Shown: positions 51,555-57,134 of the stretch, piece by piece
How positions within the stretch are numbered: the first letter of the stretch is position 1
How the letters are laid out: every line of letters starts with the position of its first letter
From: a virus
Strand: one strand, 5' to 3'
Virus record (IMG/VR): IMGVR_UViG_3300032236_000195
Span: 1-64,000 of that record
Length of the DNA stretch: 64,000 bases
The notes under the pieces: model-generated
Databases searched by the model: none
Seen by the model: the letters and a program-made list of their open reading frames with translations, nothing else
What the model was told of the DNA's origin: nothing
Made by a program: the position numbers and the translations under genes

Positions 51555-51760
51555 CACACTCTCCCAAATCTAAAATACTTGACGATCCGATCACGAAACT
51601 GCGCCTTGTGCCGCAAAAGAAGGGACGTTTGCAGTCGCTCCATGTCCCAACTGATCACCTTGCAACTCATGGGCGTGGGTCGGGTGTATGCGGAACCGAT
51701 CAGGGACGGACCCCAATCCAACCGGAGTTTTACTTCTCCGTCATTGTCTTTAACTAGCAT
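51554..51760 (-). CDS. Small protein (68 aa)
   Basis: ATG 51760. DGEVKLRLDWGPSLIGSAYT and SWDMERLQTSLLLRHKAQFR, ending KYFRFGRV. Positively charged C-terminal helix. No family recognised. Situated within the contiguous small-gene operon 53256-51100 with close spacing to both neighbours. Confidence 0.5.
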   Translation of the reverse strand: MLVKDNDGEVKLRLDWGPSLIGSAYTRPTPMSCKVISWDMERLQTSLLLRHKAQFRDRIVKYFRFGRV

Positions 51761-51765
51761 TTTCT

Positions 51766-51939
51766 TTAGTCCTCGTTGGGGTTGTCGTACGCCATGAACG
51801 CTTCAAGGTTCTCGGTTGAATGCCAAGCGAGAATGGTCTCGATGTCATCGAAGTGATTTCTCTTAATGTCCCGCACAACCTTCAAAACGGCTTGTGCAAC
51901 TATCACTTGCCGCATGGCGTATTCCTCTTGCTTGTCCAT
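51766..51939 (-). CDS. Small helical protein (57 aa)
   Basis: ATG 51939 chosen because it follows a GGAGAA site; longer in-frame starts run through the 36-aa membrane gene. Sequence DKQEEYAMRQVIVAQAVLKV, RDIKRNHFDDIETILAWHST, ending in an acidic tail. Helical pair; unknown function. Confidence 0.5.
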   Translation of the reverse strand: MDKQEEYAMRQVIVAQAVLKVVRDIKRNHFDDIETILAWHSTENLEAFMAYDNPNED

Positions 51940-51940
51940 C

Positions 51941-52051
51941 TCATGTTCTCCAGTAAAAAACGATAATCGCTGCAATGGATACGCCAAGCACGTATCCAAC
52001 ACAGAACGCTGCCATCCAATTAAATGCACGATCAATTAATCTCATTCTCAT
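51941..52051 (-). CDS. Single-pass mini membrane protein (36 aa)
   Basis: ATG 52051 overlaps the upstream stop (ATGA) and its stop TGA lies 1 bp before the ATG of the next gene. After a basic start (MRMRLIDR), residues about 11-33 form one transmembrane helix (NWMAAFCVGYVLGVSIAAII). Start/stop coupling on both sides supports it despite its size. Possible roles include superinfection exclusion or membrane targeting, both guesses. Confidence 0.6.
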   Translation of the reverse strand: MRMRLIDRAFNWMAAFCVGYVLGVSIAAIIVFYWRT

Positions 52052-52362
52052 TTCTTCATCTTCTCCCATAGTTGAATTACCCAATATGATTCGCTCCACG
52101 TTCGATCATCTGTGACGAACCCCCTATCAAACTGGAAGCCCGCACGCGCCACGCGGTCGAGATGATCATCAGCAGATACTTTCTCTTCCGAATAACTGAA
52201 CCAACCCACGTCCGTCACCGCTTTGACCTCATCCCACGTTCCACGTTCCGATGGATCGAAAACTTTGGTCATAAACTCAAGATCAAACGTCGAGCCACGT
52301 TCCGCTCGCTTGATCATGTACTCGTTGACCCGAGGATCTATGGGTTTGCGCAGCCGACTCAT
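52048..52362 (-). CDS. Hypothetical phage protein (104 aa)
   Basis: ATG 52362 chosen (TGATG overlap); GTG 52365 is an alternative. RKPIDPRVNEYMIKRAERGS, FDPSERGTWDEVKAVTDVGW, FDRGFVTDDRTWSESYWVIQ, ending KMKK. Soluble, charged, no known domain. ATGA overlap with the mini membrane protein gene implies coupled translation. Confidence 0.5.
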   Translation of the reverse strand: MSRLRKPIDPRVNEYMIKRAERGSTFDLEFMTKVFDPSERGTWDEVKAVTDVGWFSYSEEKVSADDHLDRVARAGFQFDRGFVTDDRTWSESYWVIQLWEKMKK

Positions 52363-52796
52363 CACCAGTCACGCTCTATGGTTCTTCTGACCCATAGCCA
52401 CTGAAAGTCGTATCTGCCACTTGCTCTGACCTCGGTGTCATCGTCATTCTCGCCGCACCGCACGAAGATATAGCCGATGCACTCTGGCCCCTCCTGCGAA
52501 TTGATGGACTCCTCCGTTAGGTCGATGAGCGCATCGTGCGACATAACTTCAAAATTACTGTCGTACCACTTGATGTCGTCAACCACAAAGCTGATCCTCA
52601 GATCTACTTCATCTACCTCACACTCTTCGATGGCTTGCCGGGTGACCTCATCTGATTTGGCTTCGGCAATGAATGTATAAAACGCTTGTCGGTTCAATGT
52701 GTCATCGTCGCTCGTGAACCGGATCGTGTACGCGACGTTTGATCTGTATCCCATTTGTTTTTTCCAGTATTCTTTTGGCGTTAAGAATGGTTTCAT
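52362..52796 (-). CDS. Hypothetical acidic phage protein (144 aa)
   Basis: ATG 52796 overlaps the preceding stop by ATGA; an upstream in-frame start would bury the neighbouring gene. LTPKEYWKKQMGYRSNVAYT, RQAIEECEVDEVDLRISFVV, HDALIDLTEESINSQEGPEC. Strongly acidic, alternating helix and strand. Resembles a small DNA-mimic in charge only; no family recognised. Confidence 0.5.
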   Translation of the reverse strand: MKPFLTPKEYWKKQMGYRSNVAYTIRFTSDDDTLNRQAFYTFIAEAKSDEVTRQAIEECEVDEVDLRISFVVDDIKWYDSNFEVMSHDALIDLTEESINSQEGPECIGYIFVRCGENDDDTEVRASGRYDFQWLWVRRTIERDW

Positions 52797-52993
52797 GTGT
52801 TGACGGTCTTGGGGTTGAGTTGCTTGAGCATCTCCCGGTCGAAGCATGGGAAGTAGTGGGACTTGTTCAGCGGCACGATGGTGTGCCGATGTTGTCTTGC
52901 CCGCTTCTCACCGCATGGGAGGCAACAGTCATACTCAAGCATCCACCGCTCCGTGGAGTACTCTTCACCACAATCGACGCATTCGGGAATCAT
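52793..52993 (-). CDS. Small zinc-binding protein (66 aa)
   Basis: ATG 52993. MIPECVDCGEEYSTERWMLE, CCLPCGEKRARQHRHTIVPL and YFPCFDREMLKQLNPKTVN give two CxxC pairs and further Cys/His, consistent with a zinc ribbon. I recall this as a widespread short phage family (ECVDCGE...CLPCGE...LKQ.NPK) with no assigned function. Confidence 0.65.
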   Translation of the reverse strand: MIPECVDCGEEYSTERWMLEYDCCLPCGEKRARQHRHTIVPLNKSHYFPCFDREMLKQLNPKTVNT

Positions 52994-53256
52994 GCTACTT
53001 CCCCTCCCTGCAAGTCATACGCTTGAACCTCATACTTGAACCGACCGTCATAGTCGGATAGCCGGTCACCCGTTGCGAACAACAATCTGGCGAAGTGCGC
53101 CGACGCCTCGTCTGAGTACACGCCCATCACGTGGCGCTCTGTGTCTGGGTGTTCGCTGCACCAGAGAATAAATACTTGGGGGAGATCAGGGAAACCCATC
53201 TCTGCTTCGGTCTGCGCCATGAGTTCATCATGGTAGAAGGCTTTCATCTTGCTCAT
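52990..53256 (-). CDS. First gene of small-gene operon (88 aa)
   Basis: ATG 53256 behind AGGAG; its leader carries the 16-bp palindrome and a promoter-like region also found before the DUF3150 operon. MSKMKAFYHDELMAQTEAEM, FILWCSEHPDTERHVMGVYS, DGRFKYEVQAYDLQ. Mixed alpha/beta and soluble. Unknown function. ATGA coupling with the zinc-binding gene. Confidence 0.55.
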   Translation of the reverse strand: MSKMKAFYHDELMAQTEAEMGFPDLPQVFILWCSEHPDTERHVMGVYSDEASAHFARLLFATGDRLSDYDGRFKYEVQAYDLQGGEVA

Positions 53257-53274
53257 GTCTTGCTCCTATCGGAT

Positions 53275-53290
53275 TCCACGGGTACGTGGA
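53275..53290 (-). promoter_or_regulatory. Palindrome TCCACGggtaCGTGGA, second copy
   Basis: Identical to 50971-50986 and located 19 bp before the start codon at 53256, in the same place relative to its gene. Confidence 0.65.
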
Positions 53291-53356
53291 TTGTTAGTTA
53301 ACGATCTAGGTCACTGCGTTAGGCTGCGGCGTTGAGAACTTGCCTTGCCTATTGAC

Positions 53357-53385
53357 AGTATAACACAACTTGACATATACACACA
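53357..53385 (-). promoter_or_regulatory. Promoter-like element for the small-gene operon
   Basis: Minus strand: -10 TATACT (53362-53357) with an extended TGT just before it; the -35 position (TGTGTG) is poor. The surrounding bases match the promoter at 51053-51081 over about 50 bp, supporting function. Confidence 0.5.
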
Positions 53386-53469
53386 GGGTATTGCATATCT
53401 TTTTTTCGTGGGGCTGGCGATGTAGATACTTTATTTGGTTTCTAAAATGAAGTTTTGGGGGGAATTTTT

Positions 53470-53496
53470 GTTCCATTTGTTCCATTTGTTCCAATT
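53470..53496. repeat. Three GTTCCATTT repeats, 9-bp period
   Basis: GTTCCA begins at 53470, 53479 and 53488. Inverted copies (TGGAAC) begin at 53749, 53758 and 53767 on the other side of the A/T-rich block. Confidence 0.65.
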
Positions 53497-53559
53497 TCGT
53501 AAGTTTACGTAAGTCTACAAAATTCGTTGTGTTTTGTGGGATGACGCGTTGTAAGTGAT

Positions 53560-53604
53560 TGATTTTTAAGAATAAATATTTATTATATAATATATAATAT
53601 ATAG
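53560..53604. other. A/T-rich block
   Basis: Almost uninterrupted A and T with TATAATATATAATATATAG, flanked by iteron clusters; a candidate DNA-unwinding element. Confidence 0.5.
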
Positions 53605-53617
53605 AAAAGAGTGGTTT

Positions 53618-53631
53618 GTTCCAATGTTCCA
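53618..53631. repeat. GTTCCAATGTTCCA pair
   Basis: Two further GTTCCA units at 53618 and 53626, 8 bp apart, just after the A/T-rich block. Confidence 0.55.
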
Positions 53632-53748
53632 TGTTTTTGGAGGGGGGAGGGGGTTTTTGTGATGTTTTTGAAGAATTTTGTGTGCAGCGGCAGCGCTTCT
53701 TTGACGAACGCGAAAAAAAATCGTTATAAGGTCACCCCCTAAAAATCG

Positions 53749-53775
53749 TGGAACAAATGGAACAAACGGAACATT
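53749..53775. repeat. Three TGGAACAAA-type repeats, inverted orientation
   Basis: GGAAC units start every 9 bp at 53749, 53758 and 53767 and are the reverse complement of the 53470-53496 iterons. Confidence 0.65.
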
Positions 53776-53848
53776 CCTTTGTAATCAAAGACTTACGCTG
53801 TTCTTCTCTGTTCCTACATGAAGTACGCTTGGAACAAAAACTACCGAT

Positions 53849-53877
53849 TTGACAACCAAAAGTATTCATGCTATTTT
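53849..53877 (+). promoter_or_regulatory. Plus-strand sigma-70-like promoter
   Basis: -35 TTGACA (53849-53854), 17-bp spacer, -10 TATTTT (53872-53877). It would fire antisense to the minus-strand genes; the inverted repeat at 53874-53911 covers the start site and could be its operator. Confidence 0.55.
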
Positions 53878-53911
53878 CTGTTCTGTAGAACAACCGATAC
53901 AGAACAGAAAA
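53874..53911. repeat. Perfect 14-bp inverted repeat, 10-bp spacer
   Basis: TTTTCTGTTCTGTA (53874-53887) and its exact reverse complement (53898-53911). Symmetry and position over a promoter start suggest a dimeric repressor site or a replication-initiator site. Confidence 0.75.
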
Positions 53912-53931
53912 CTCACAGAAGAAAAATCGAT

Positions 53932-54019
53932 TCCACGGGGACGTGGATCGTTAATTAACGGTCTTGCCCACGCCAGACCACGCGCCCTACGCGCGCGCGA
54001 CCACAAAGAACTGGCATCA
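53932..54019. repeat. Intergenic repeat unit R1
   Basis: Begins TCCACGGGG (here extended to the palindrome ending GTGGA, followed by TTAATTAACG) and ends ACAAAGAACTGGCATCA. Units R2 (54869-54949) and R3 (55554-55633) share both ends and similar length. Confidence 0.65.
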
Positions 54020-54032
54020 GATAGCCGGGGCC

Positions 54033-54073
54033 AAAAAAAGGGGAGCCGCAGACCTTGCGGCCTGCGACCCCCC
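54033..54073 (-). terminator. Terminator after the 229-aa gene (minus)
   Basis: Long G/C stem with inner GCAG/CTGC pairing, then a T7 run on the minus strand; 18 bp beyond the gene's stop. Confidence 0.75.
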
Positions 54074-54090
54074 GAATGGTAATTGGTTAA

Positions 54091-54780
54091 TTACCCTTTT
54101 AACCAAACCGCATTGAATGCGGCAATTGCTTCATCGAGCAATTTAGTATTGGCTGTTACATCACCACGTTGGATATGAGCGGTTTTGCAACGCTTTTTAA
54201 GATCATCGATGGTATTGGTAATTACCTCACCGAATGATTTTGTTGCAGTGCGCTGGCGTTGCTGACCAGATTGTTCAACAATTAGCATCTTTGCACGTTT
54301 CTGCAATTCACCAATTCTGTTATTAGCATAATTGATAAACTTGACACGGCGCGGATTAAACGCTGTCCACAATTTAACTTGTTGACCGTCTTTACTGGTA
54401 CGCATTGCGCCCCATGCCTGAGTGCTAAATGACATGATGTAATCAATGCCAATCGTTACCCTTTCGAGTTTAGCGTCTTGCGACTCTTTACTCAATTCAG
54501 AAACTGCCAAGTAATTACCATCAATGATGGCATACTCTACATTCGGATATAACTCCGAGTAGCGCAATTGATAACCGGCTTTTAACTCGGCTTTCGATTC
54601 ATCGTCAATATCGTCAGGAAACCCTTTGATATTGGCCATTGCATATCGGGCTTGCGAATCGAGAATGCCACTAGCGCGGGCTTGTTTATAACCCAGATCG
54701 CGGAGCGATACGAAAGAATCTAATTCAACCGAATTGGTTTGAATTGCGGGCGCGGACGTGTTGGCATTGGATTTTGCCAT
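54091..54780 (-). CDS. Unknown single-gene cassette protein (229 aa)
   Basis: ATG 54780 with AGGTGA six bases upstream. VELDSFVSLRDLGYKQARAS, then FPDDIDDESKAELKAGYQLR, ERVTIGIDYIMSFSTQAWGA, FNPRRVKFINYANNRIGELQ and a basic helical C-terminus. I do not recognise the family. It has its own promoter (54839-54866), a leader hairpin (54815-54832) and a terminator, so it is expressed independently, as moron-type or early genes often are. Confidence 0.6.
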   Translation of the reverse strand: MAKSNANTSAPAIQTNSVELDSFVSLRDLGYKQARASGILDSQARYAMANIKGFPDDIDDESKAELKAGYQLRYSELYPNVEYAIIDGNYLAVSELSKESQDAKLERVTIGIDYIMSFSTQAWGAMRTSKDGQQVKLWTAFNPRRVKFINYANNRIGELQKRAKMLIVEQSGQQRQRTATKSFGEVITNTIDDLKKRCKTAHIQRGDVTANTKLLDEAIAAFNAVWLKG

Positions 54781-54814
54781 GATATTCACCTAATGGTAAA
54801 AAGGGTTTGAAAGT

Positions 54815-54832
54815 ATCGCAATCCCTTGCGAT
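54815..54832 (-). promoter_or_regulatory. Leader inverted repeat ATCGCAA/TTGCGAT
   Basis: Perfect 7-bp arms with a four-base loop in the leader between promoter and start codon of the 229-aa gene. Confidence 0.55.
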
Positions 54833-54838
54833 GGATTG

Positions 54839-54866
54839 ACAATATCACAATGGGGTTTAATGTAAA
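54839..54866 (-). promoter_or_regulatory. Promoter of the 229-aa gene
   Basis: Minus strand: -35 TTTACA (54866-54861), 16-bp spacer, -10 TATTGT (54844-54839). The context GTGGAACTTTACA is shared with the promoter of the next cassette. Confidence 0.6.
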
Positions 54867-54868
54867 GT

Positions 54869-54949
54869 TCCACGGGGGGGTGGGCCGTTATATAGCGCGC
54901 TTGCCCGCGCCCGCGATGCACGCACGCGACGACAAATAACTGGTATCAA
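54869..54949. repeat. Intergenic repeat unit R2
   Basis: 81 bp from TCCACGGGGGG to ACAAATAACTGGTATCAA; the middle is alternating G/C. Same boundaries as R1 and R3. Confidence 0.65.
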
Positions 54950-54960
54950 TTCGCAGGCGC

Positions 54961-54991
54961 AAAAAAAGCCCCGAGGCCGAAGCCTCGGGGC
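54961..54991 (-). terminator. Terminator after the 155-aa gene (minus)
   Basis: Perfect GCCCCGAGGC/GCCTCGGGGC stem with a short loop (54968-54991) followed on the minus strand by T7. Confidence 0.85.
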
Positions 54992-55009
54992 CGAGATCAG
55001 ACGGGCTGA

Positions 55010-55477
55010 TCAGTCGTCGCAGACTATCTTGTAGGTCTCGACTGTTTTGGTTTCCGTACCAACCAGCACCTTGCGGCAGGTTGGGCTGTCTTCTCGCACG
55101 TAAGCGGCAATGCTAACGACGATGGCTTCGTACCATGCGGGACCATACTTAAACTCAAACCGGAAGTCCCGGTTCAAGCTGTTAGGGTAGTCCGATGTCT
55201 TTGTTGCTTCAAGGCCATCAACGTAAAGCAGACTGTCCAAGATCATGGTCAGCTTGCGGTCGTTGAACCCGTCTAAGTTTGGTAAGTAGCAAAAGACGCC
55301 ACCGCTTGAACTAATGCTAACGTCACCGTTGCCAAGATCATGCTGGAAGCATGACAAGATCTGACGGTAGACTTTCTTGTGCGACAAGAAATCCTTGATC
55401 TGTTTGGCAGCGCGCATTTTGTCGTAGCGCATTTTGGTGAGACCCGACTCGAGCAGTTCTGTAGGCTTGATTGCCAT
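55010..55477 (-). CDS. Unknown single-gene cassette protein (155 aa)
   Basis: ATG 55477 behind GGAGA; the longer TTG-started form lacks a ribosome site. Basic helical N-terminus (LTKMRYDKMRAAKQIKDFLS), then beta-type VSISSSGGVFCYLPNLDGFN and FRFEFKYGPAWYEAIVVSIA, ending with YKIVCDD. No family recognised. It has its own promoter, leader repeat and terminator. Confidence 0.55.
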   Translation of the reverse strand: MAIKPTELLESGLTKMRYDKMRAAKQIKDFLSHKKVYRQILSCFQHDLGNGDVSISSSGGVFCYLPNLDGFNDRKLTMILDSLLYVDGLEATKTSDYPNSLNRDFRFEFKYGPAWYEAIVVSIAAYVREDSPTCRKVLVGTETKTVETYKIVCDD

Positions 55478-55494
55478 TTCATTCTCCAAAGTCT

Positions 55495-55513
55495 GCAACG
55501 GGGAATCCGTTGC
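55495..55513 (-). promoter_or_regulatory. Leader inverted repeat GCAACGG/CCGTTGC
   Basis: Perfect 7-bp arms with five-base loop between promoter and start codon, like the one before the 229-aa gene but with a different sequence. Confidence 0.5.
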
Positions 55514-55522
55514 ATTGAGTTC

Positions 55523-55551
55523 ACCTTACCCAAACCCGTACCAAATGTAAA
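55523..55551 (-). promoter_or_regulatory. Promoter of the 155-aa gene
   Basis: Minus strand: -35 TTTACA (55551-55546), 17-bp spacer, weak -10 TAAGGT (55528-55523); shares GTGGAACTTTACA context with 54861-54866. Confidence 0.5.
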
Positions 55552-55553
55552 GT

Positions 55554-55633
55554 TCCACGGGGGGGAGGCCCGCTCCGCGCTGGCTCACGCACACACGCGA
55601 TGCACGCGCCCGACAACAAAGAACTGGCATCAA
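55554..55633. repeat. Intergenic repeat unit R3
   Basis: 80 bp from TCCACGGGGGGG to ACAAAGAACTGGCATCAA, separating two minus-strand cassettes. Confidence 0.65.
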
Positions 55634-55646
55634 AACCGTGAGCCGC

Positions 55647-55678
55647 AAAAAAAGGGGCGGGGCCGAAGCCCCAACCCC
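55647..55678 (-). terminator. Terminator after the 81-aa gene (minus)
   Basis: G/C stem GGGGCGGGGC with GCCCCAACCCC (2-base bulge), CGAA loop, then T7 on the minus strand. Confidence 0.8.
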
Positions 55679-55684
55679 GTCAGA

Positions 55685-55930
55685 TTACTGGAACAGCTCG
55701 CGCTGTGGATTCCAGTAGGTGTCGATCATCACCTTGGCCGGATACCCTTGGATGCCCTGCATCATCAGGCCCATGCGGATCAGATTCCGCGAAGTCTGAC
55801 CTTTGTCCTGCATCAGGATCATGCTGATCCTCGCGTACTGGTCAGCGCCCAACCACTCTTTGCAATCATCCAACGCGCGTTGGATGGTCTCGGGCGACTC
55901 AAGGTCGCTGTACTCAATTTCGTAGCTCAT
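55685..55930 (-). CDS. Unknown cassette protein (81 aa)
   Basis: ATG 55930 with GGAGAGA upstream. MSYEIEYSDLESPETIQRAL, then DDCKEWLGADQYARISMILM and NLIRMGLMMQGIQGYPAKVM. Helical, acidic at the N-terminus. No known family. It follows the 58-aa membrane protein gene by 38 bp and shares its transcript. Confidence 0.55.
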   Translation of the reverse strand: MSYEIEYSDLESPETIQRALDDCKEWLGADQYARISMILMQDKGQTSRNLIRMGLMMQGIQGYPAKVMIDTYWNPQRELFQ

Positions 55931-55968
55931 TACTCTCTCCAGTTGCGGGGGCCGAGGCCCCCGGTTGA

Positions 55969-56145
55969 TTACATGCTCAGGATCTGAGCGACGAGATACA
56001 CATCGTAGGCGAACAGTCCAATGAACAGCGCCCACAGTGCCAACTCACCCGGCGTACCCTCATGCTTCTGGGTACGATATGCAGACCAGCCGATCTGCCC
56101 CACACGGAAGAAATGAATCCCCCCGACCTTGCGATATGAAAGCAT
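55969..56145 (-). CDS. Small membrane protein (58 aa)
   Basis: ATG 56145 behind GGAGAG. Basic/aromatic N-terminus (MLSYRKVGGIHFFRVGQIGW), then a hydrophobic helix about 36-56 (LALWALFIGLFAYDVYLVAQ), so probably C-terminally anchored. First gene of the minus-strand module next to the divergent region, so among the earliest expressed. Function unknown; host takeover or exclusion proteins often have this form. Confidence 0.6.
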   Translation of the reverse strand: MLSYRKVGGIHFFRVGQIGWSAYRTQKHEGTPGELALWALFIGLFAYDVYLVAQILSM

Positions 56146-56214
56146 GTCGCTCTCCCTCGTAGCCTACGCCGCGCTATCAGACTGCCTGATGCTGTCCGTC
56201 GTTTGCATGATTCC

Positions 56215-56243
56215 AAGCTATCCGATTCCGTTTCAAAAGTAAA
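56215..56243 (-). promoter_or_regulatory. Weak minus-strand promoter of first early genes
   Basis: Minus strand: -35 TTTACT (56243-56238), 17-bp spacer, -10 TAGCTT (56220-56215). Sequence context resembles the other CTTTAC promoters. Confidence 0.4.
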
Positions 56244-56529
56244 GTTCTGAGGGGGGGAGGCCCGAAAACGCCCGGAAACGCCCCCCTAGGCCCCCCACCC
56301 CCCGGATTCCCGCGATGGGACCCGCTCTCCCCCATACCCTAGGATATGCACAAATAACCACTAAATTTCCCAAATTCCACGTCGCTGCTGCCCCCTTACG
56401 TAAATTTTTCTAGAAAATCCCCAAATTATATGTAAAGTTACAACTCTTAAAACTCCTCTTTTCCAGACCGCCCCCACCCCTTGTTCTATAGAAACACCCC
56501 CCTTATGGGACCCAAACCTCCCCTTTTTC

Positions 56530-56557
56530 TTGCATAAATATATTTTTGTGATACATT
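56530..56557 (+). promoter_or_regulatory. Promoter for the terminase/structural operon
   Basis: -35 TTGCAT (56530-56535), 16-bp spacer, -10 TACATT (56552-56557), only 7 bp before ATG 56565; no Shine-Dalgarno site is visible, so the message may be nearly leaderless. Confidence 0.5.
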
Positions 56558-56564
56558 TGCGCAT

Positions 56565-57134
56565 ATGACTGCGATTGTTCCCCCCATCGAAGAAAACATT
56601 CCTCTCCCAGAGAATGCGCGGGAGGCTTTTCCTGAGTTGACGCCCACTCAGGAATTGAACATGCGTGCGAATGTTGTGAAGCTAATGGCCGATTTGACGG
56701 GTCAGGTGCTCACGCCTACTCAGGAGAACGTGGATCAGGCCAACGATCTGGCCCGTCAGATGATGACCGACCCCAAGCACCGCCCAGAATTTGGCCGGTA
56801 TCCAAATGAGACCCTTGCTTATCTTGCAGGGATGGTCGCTCAGATGAACGTATCCATCGTTGAAGAGCTTTCTGACCTAAAGATGTACGTGGTCAACAAG
56901 CTTGTGATGGAAGTTGAGAACGCCAAGGACGCCAAGAATCGTATCTCTGCCCTATCTAAGCTAGGGGAAGTCGATGGCGTTGATGCGTTTAAGAAACGCA
57001 GCGAGATGACGGTCAAAGTTCAGACCATCGAAGAGGTTGAGAAAGAACTTTTGCTGACTTTGGATAGTCTGGAGTCCAAAGTAATTGATGTAGAGGCTAG
57101 AGAGATAGTGCAGGGTAATGCAACTAACTCCTGA
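56565..57134 (+). CDS. Putative small terminase subunit (189 aa)
   Basis: ATG 56565. Helical throughout: LTPTQELNMRANVVKLMADL, LARQMMTDPKHRPEFGRYPN, ETLAYLAGMVAQMNVSIVEE, then KLVMEVENAKDAKNRISALS. It overlaps the large terminase gene by 17 bp, the classical arrangement, and its size and helicity fit a DNA-recognising TerS. No HTH is certain, so the assignment rests mainly on position. Confidence 0.7.
   Translation: MTAIVPPIEENIPLPENAREAFPELTPTQELNMRANVVKLMADLTGQVLTPTQENVDQANDLARQMMTDPKHRPEFGRYPNETLAYLAGMVAQMNVSIVEELSDLKMYVVNKLVMEVENAKDAKNRISALSKLGEVDGVDAFKKRSEMTVKVQTIEEVEKELLLTLDSLESKVIDVEAREIVQGNATNS

Larger units (their letters stand above)
53257..54090. other. Gene-free regulatory / possible origin region (834 bp)
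   Basis: No convincing gene. It contains, from low to high coordinates: palindrome and promoter for the minus-strand operon (53275-53385); GTTCCATTT repeats (53470-53496); an A/T-rich block (53560-53604); GTTCCA pair (53618-53631); TGGAACAAA repeats (53749-53775); a plus-strand promoter overlapping a 14-bp inverted repeat (53849-53911); and a long repeat unit ending in a terminator (53932-54073). The combination of A/T-rich DNA flanked by inverted iteron clusters is what replication origins often look like; this is inference. Confidence 0.55.
56146..56564. other. Divergent intergenic region (419 bp)
   Basis: No gene. It holds a weak minus-strand promoter (56215-56243), a very C-rich tract on the plus strand (56246-56340), scattered A/T-rich DNA, and a plus-strand promoter (56530-56557) before the terminase genes. 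This is the switch point between early-type and structural transcription. Confidence 0.65.

Noticed and set aside
53306-53632. 108-aa minus-strand open frame
   Set aside because: It runs through the promoter repeat, A/T block and GTTCCA iterons; composition is explained by repeats and there is no ribosome site.
53732-53869. 45-aa minus-strand frame with CSVCSICS
   Set aside because: The Cys pattern arises from the TTCC repeat; no Shine-Dalgarno site and no plausible fold.
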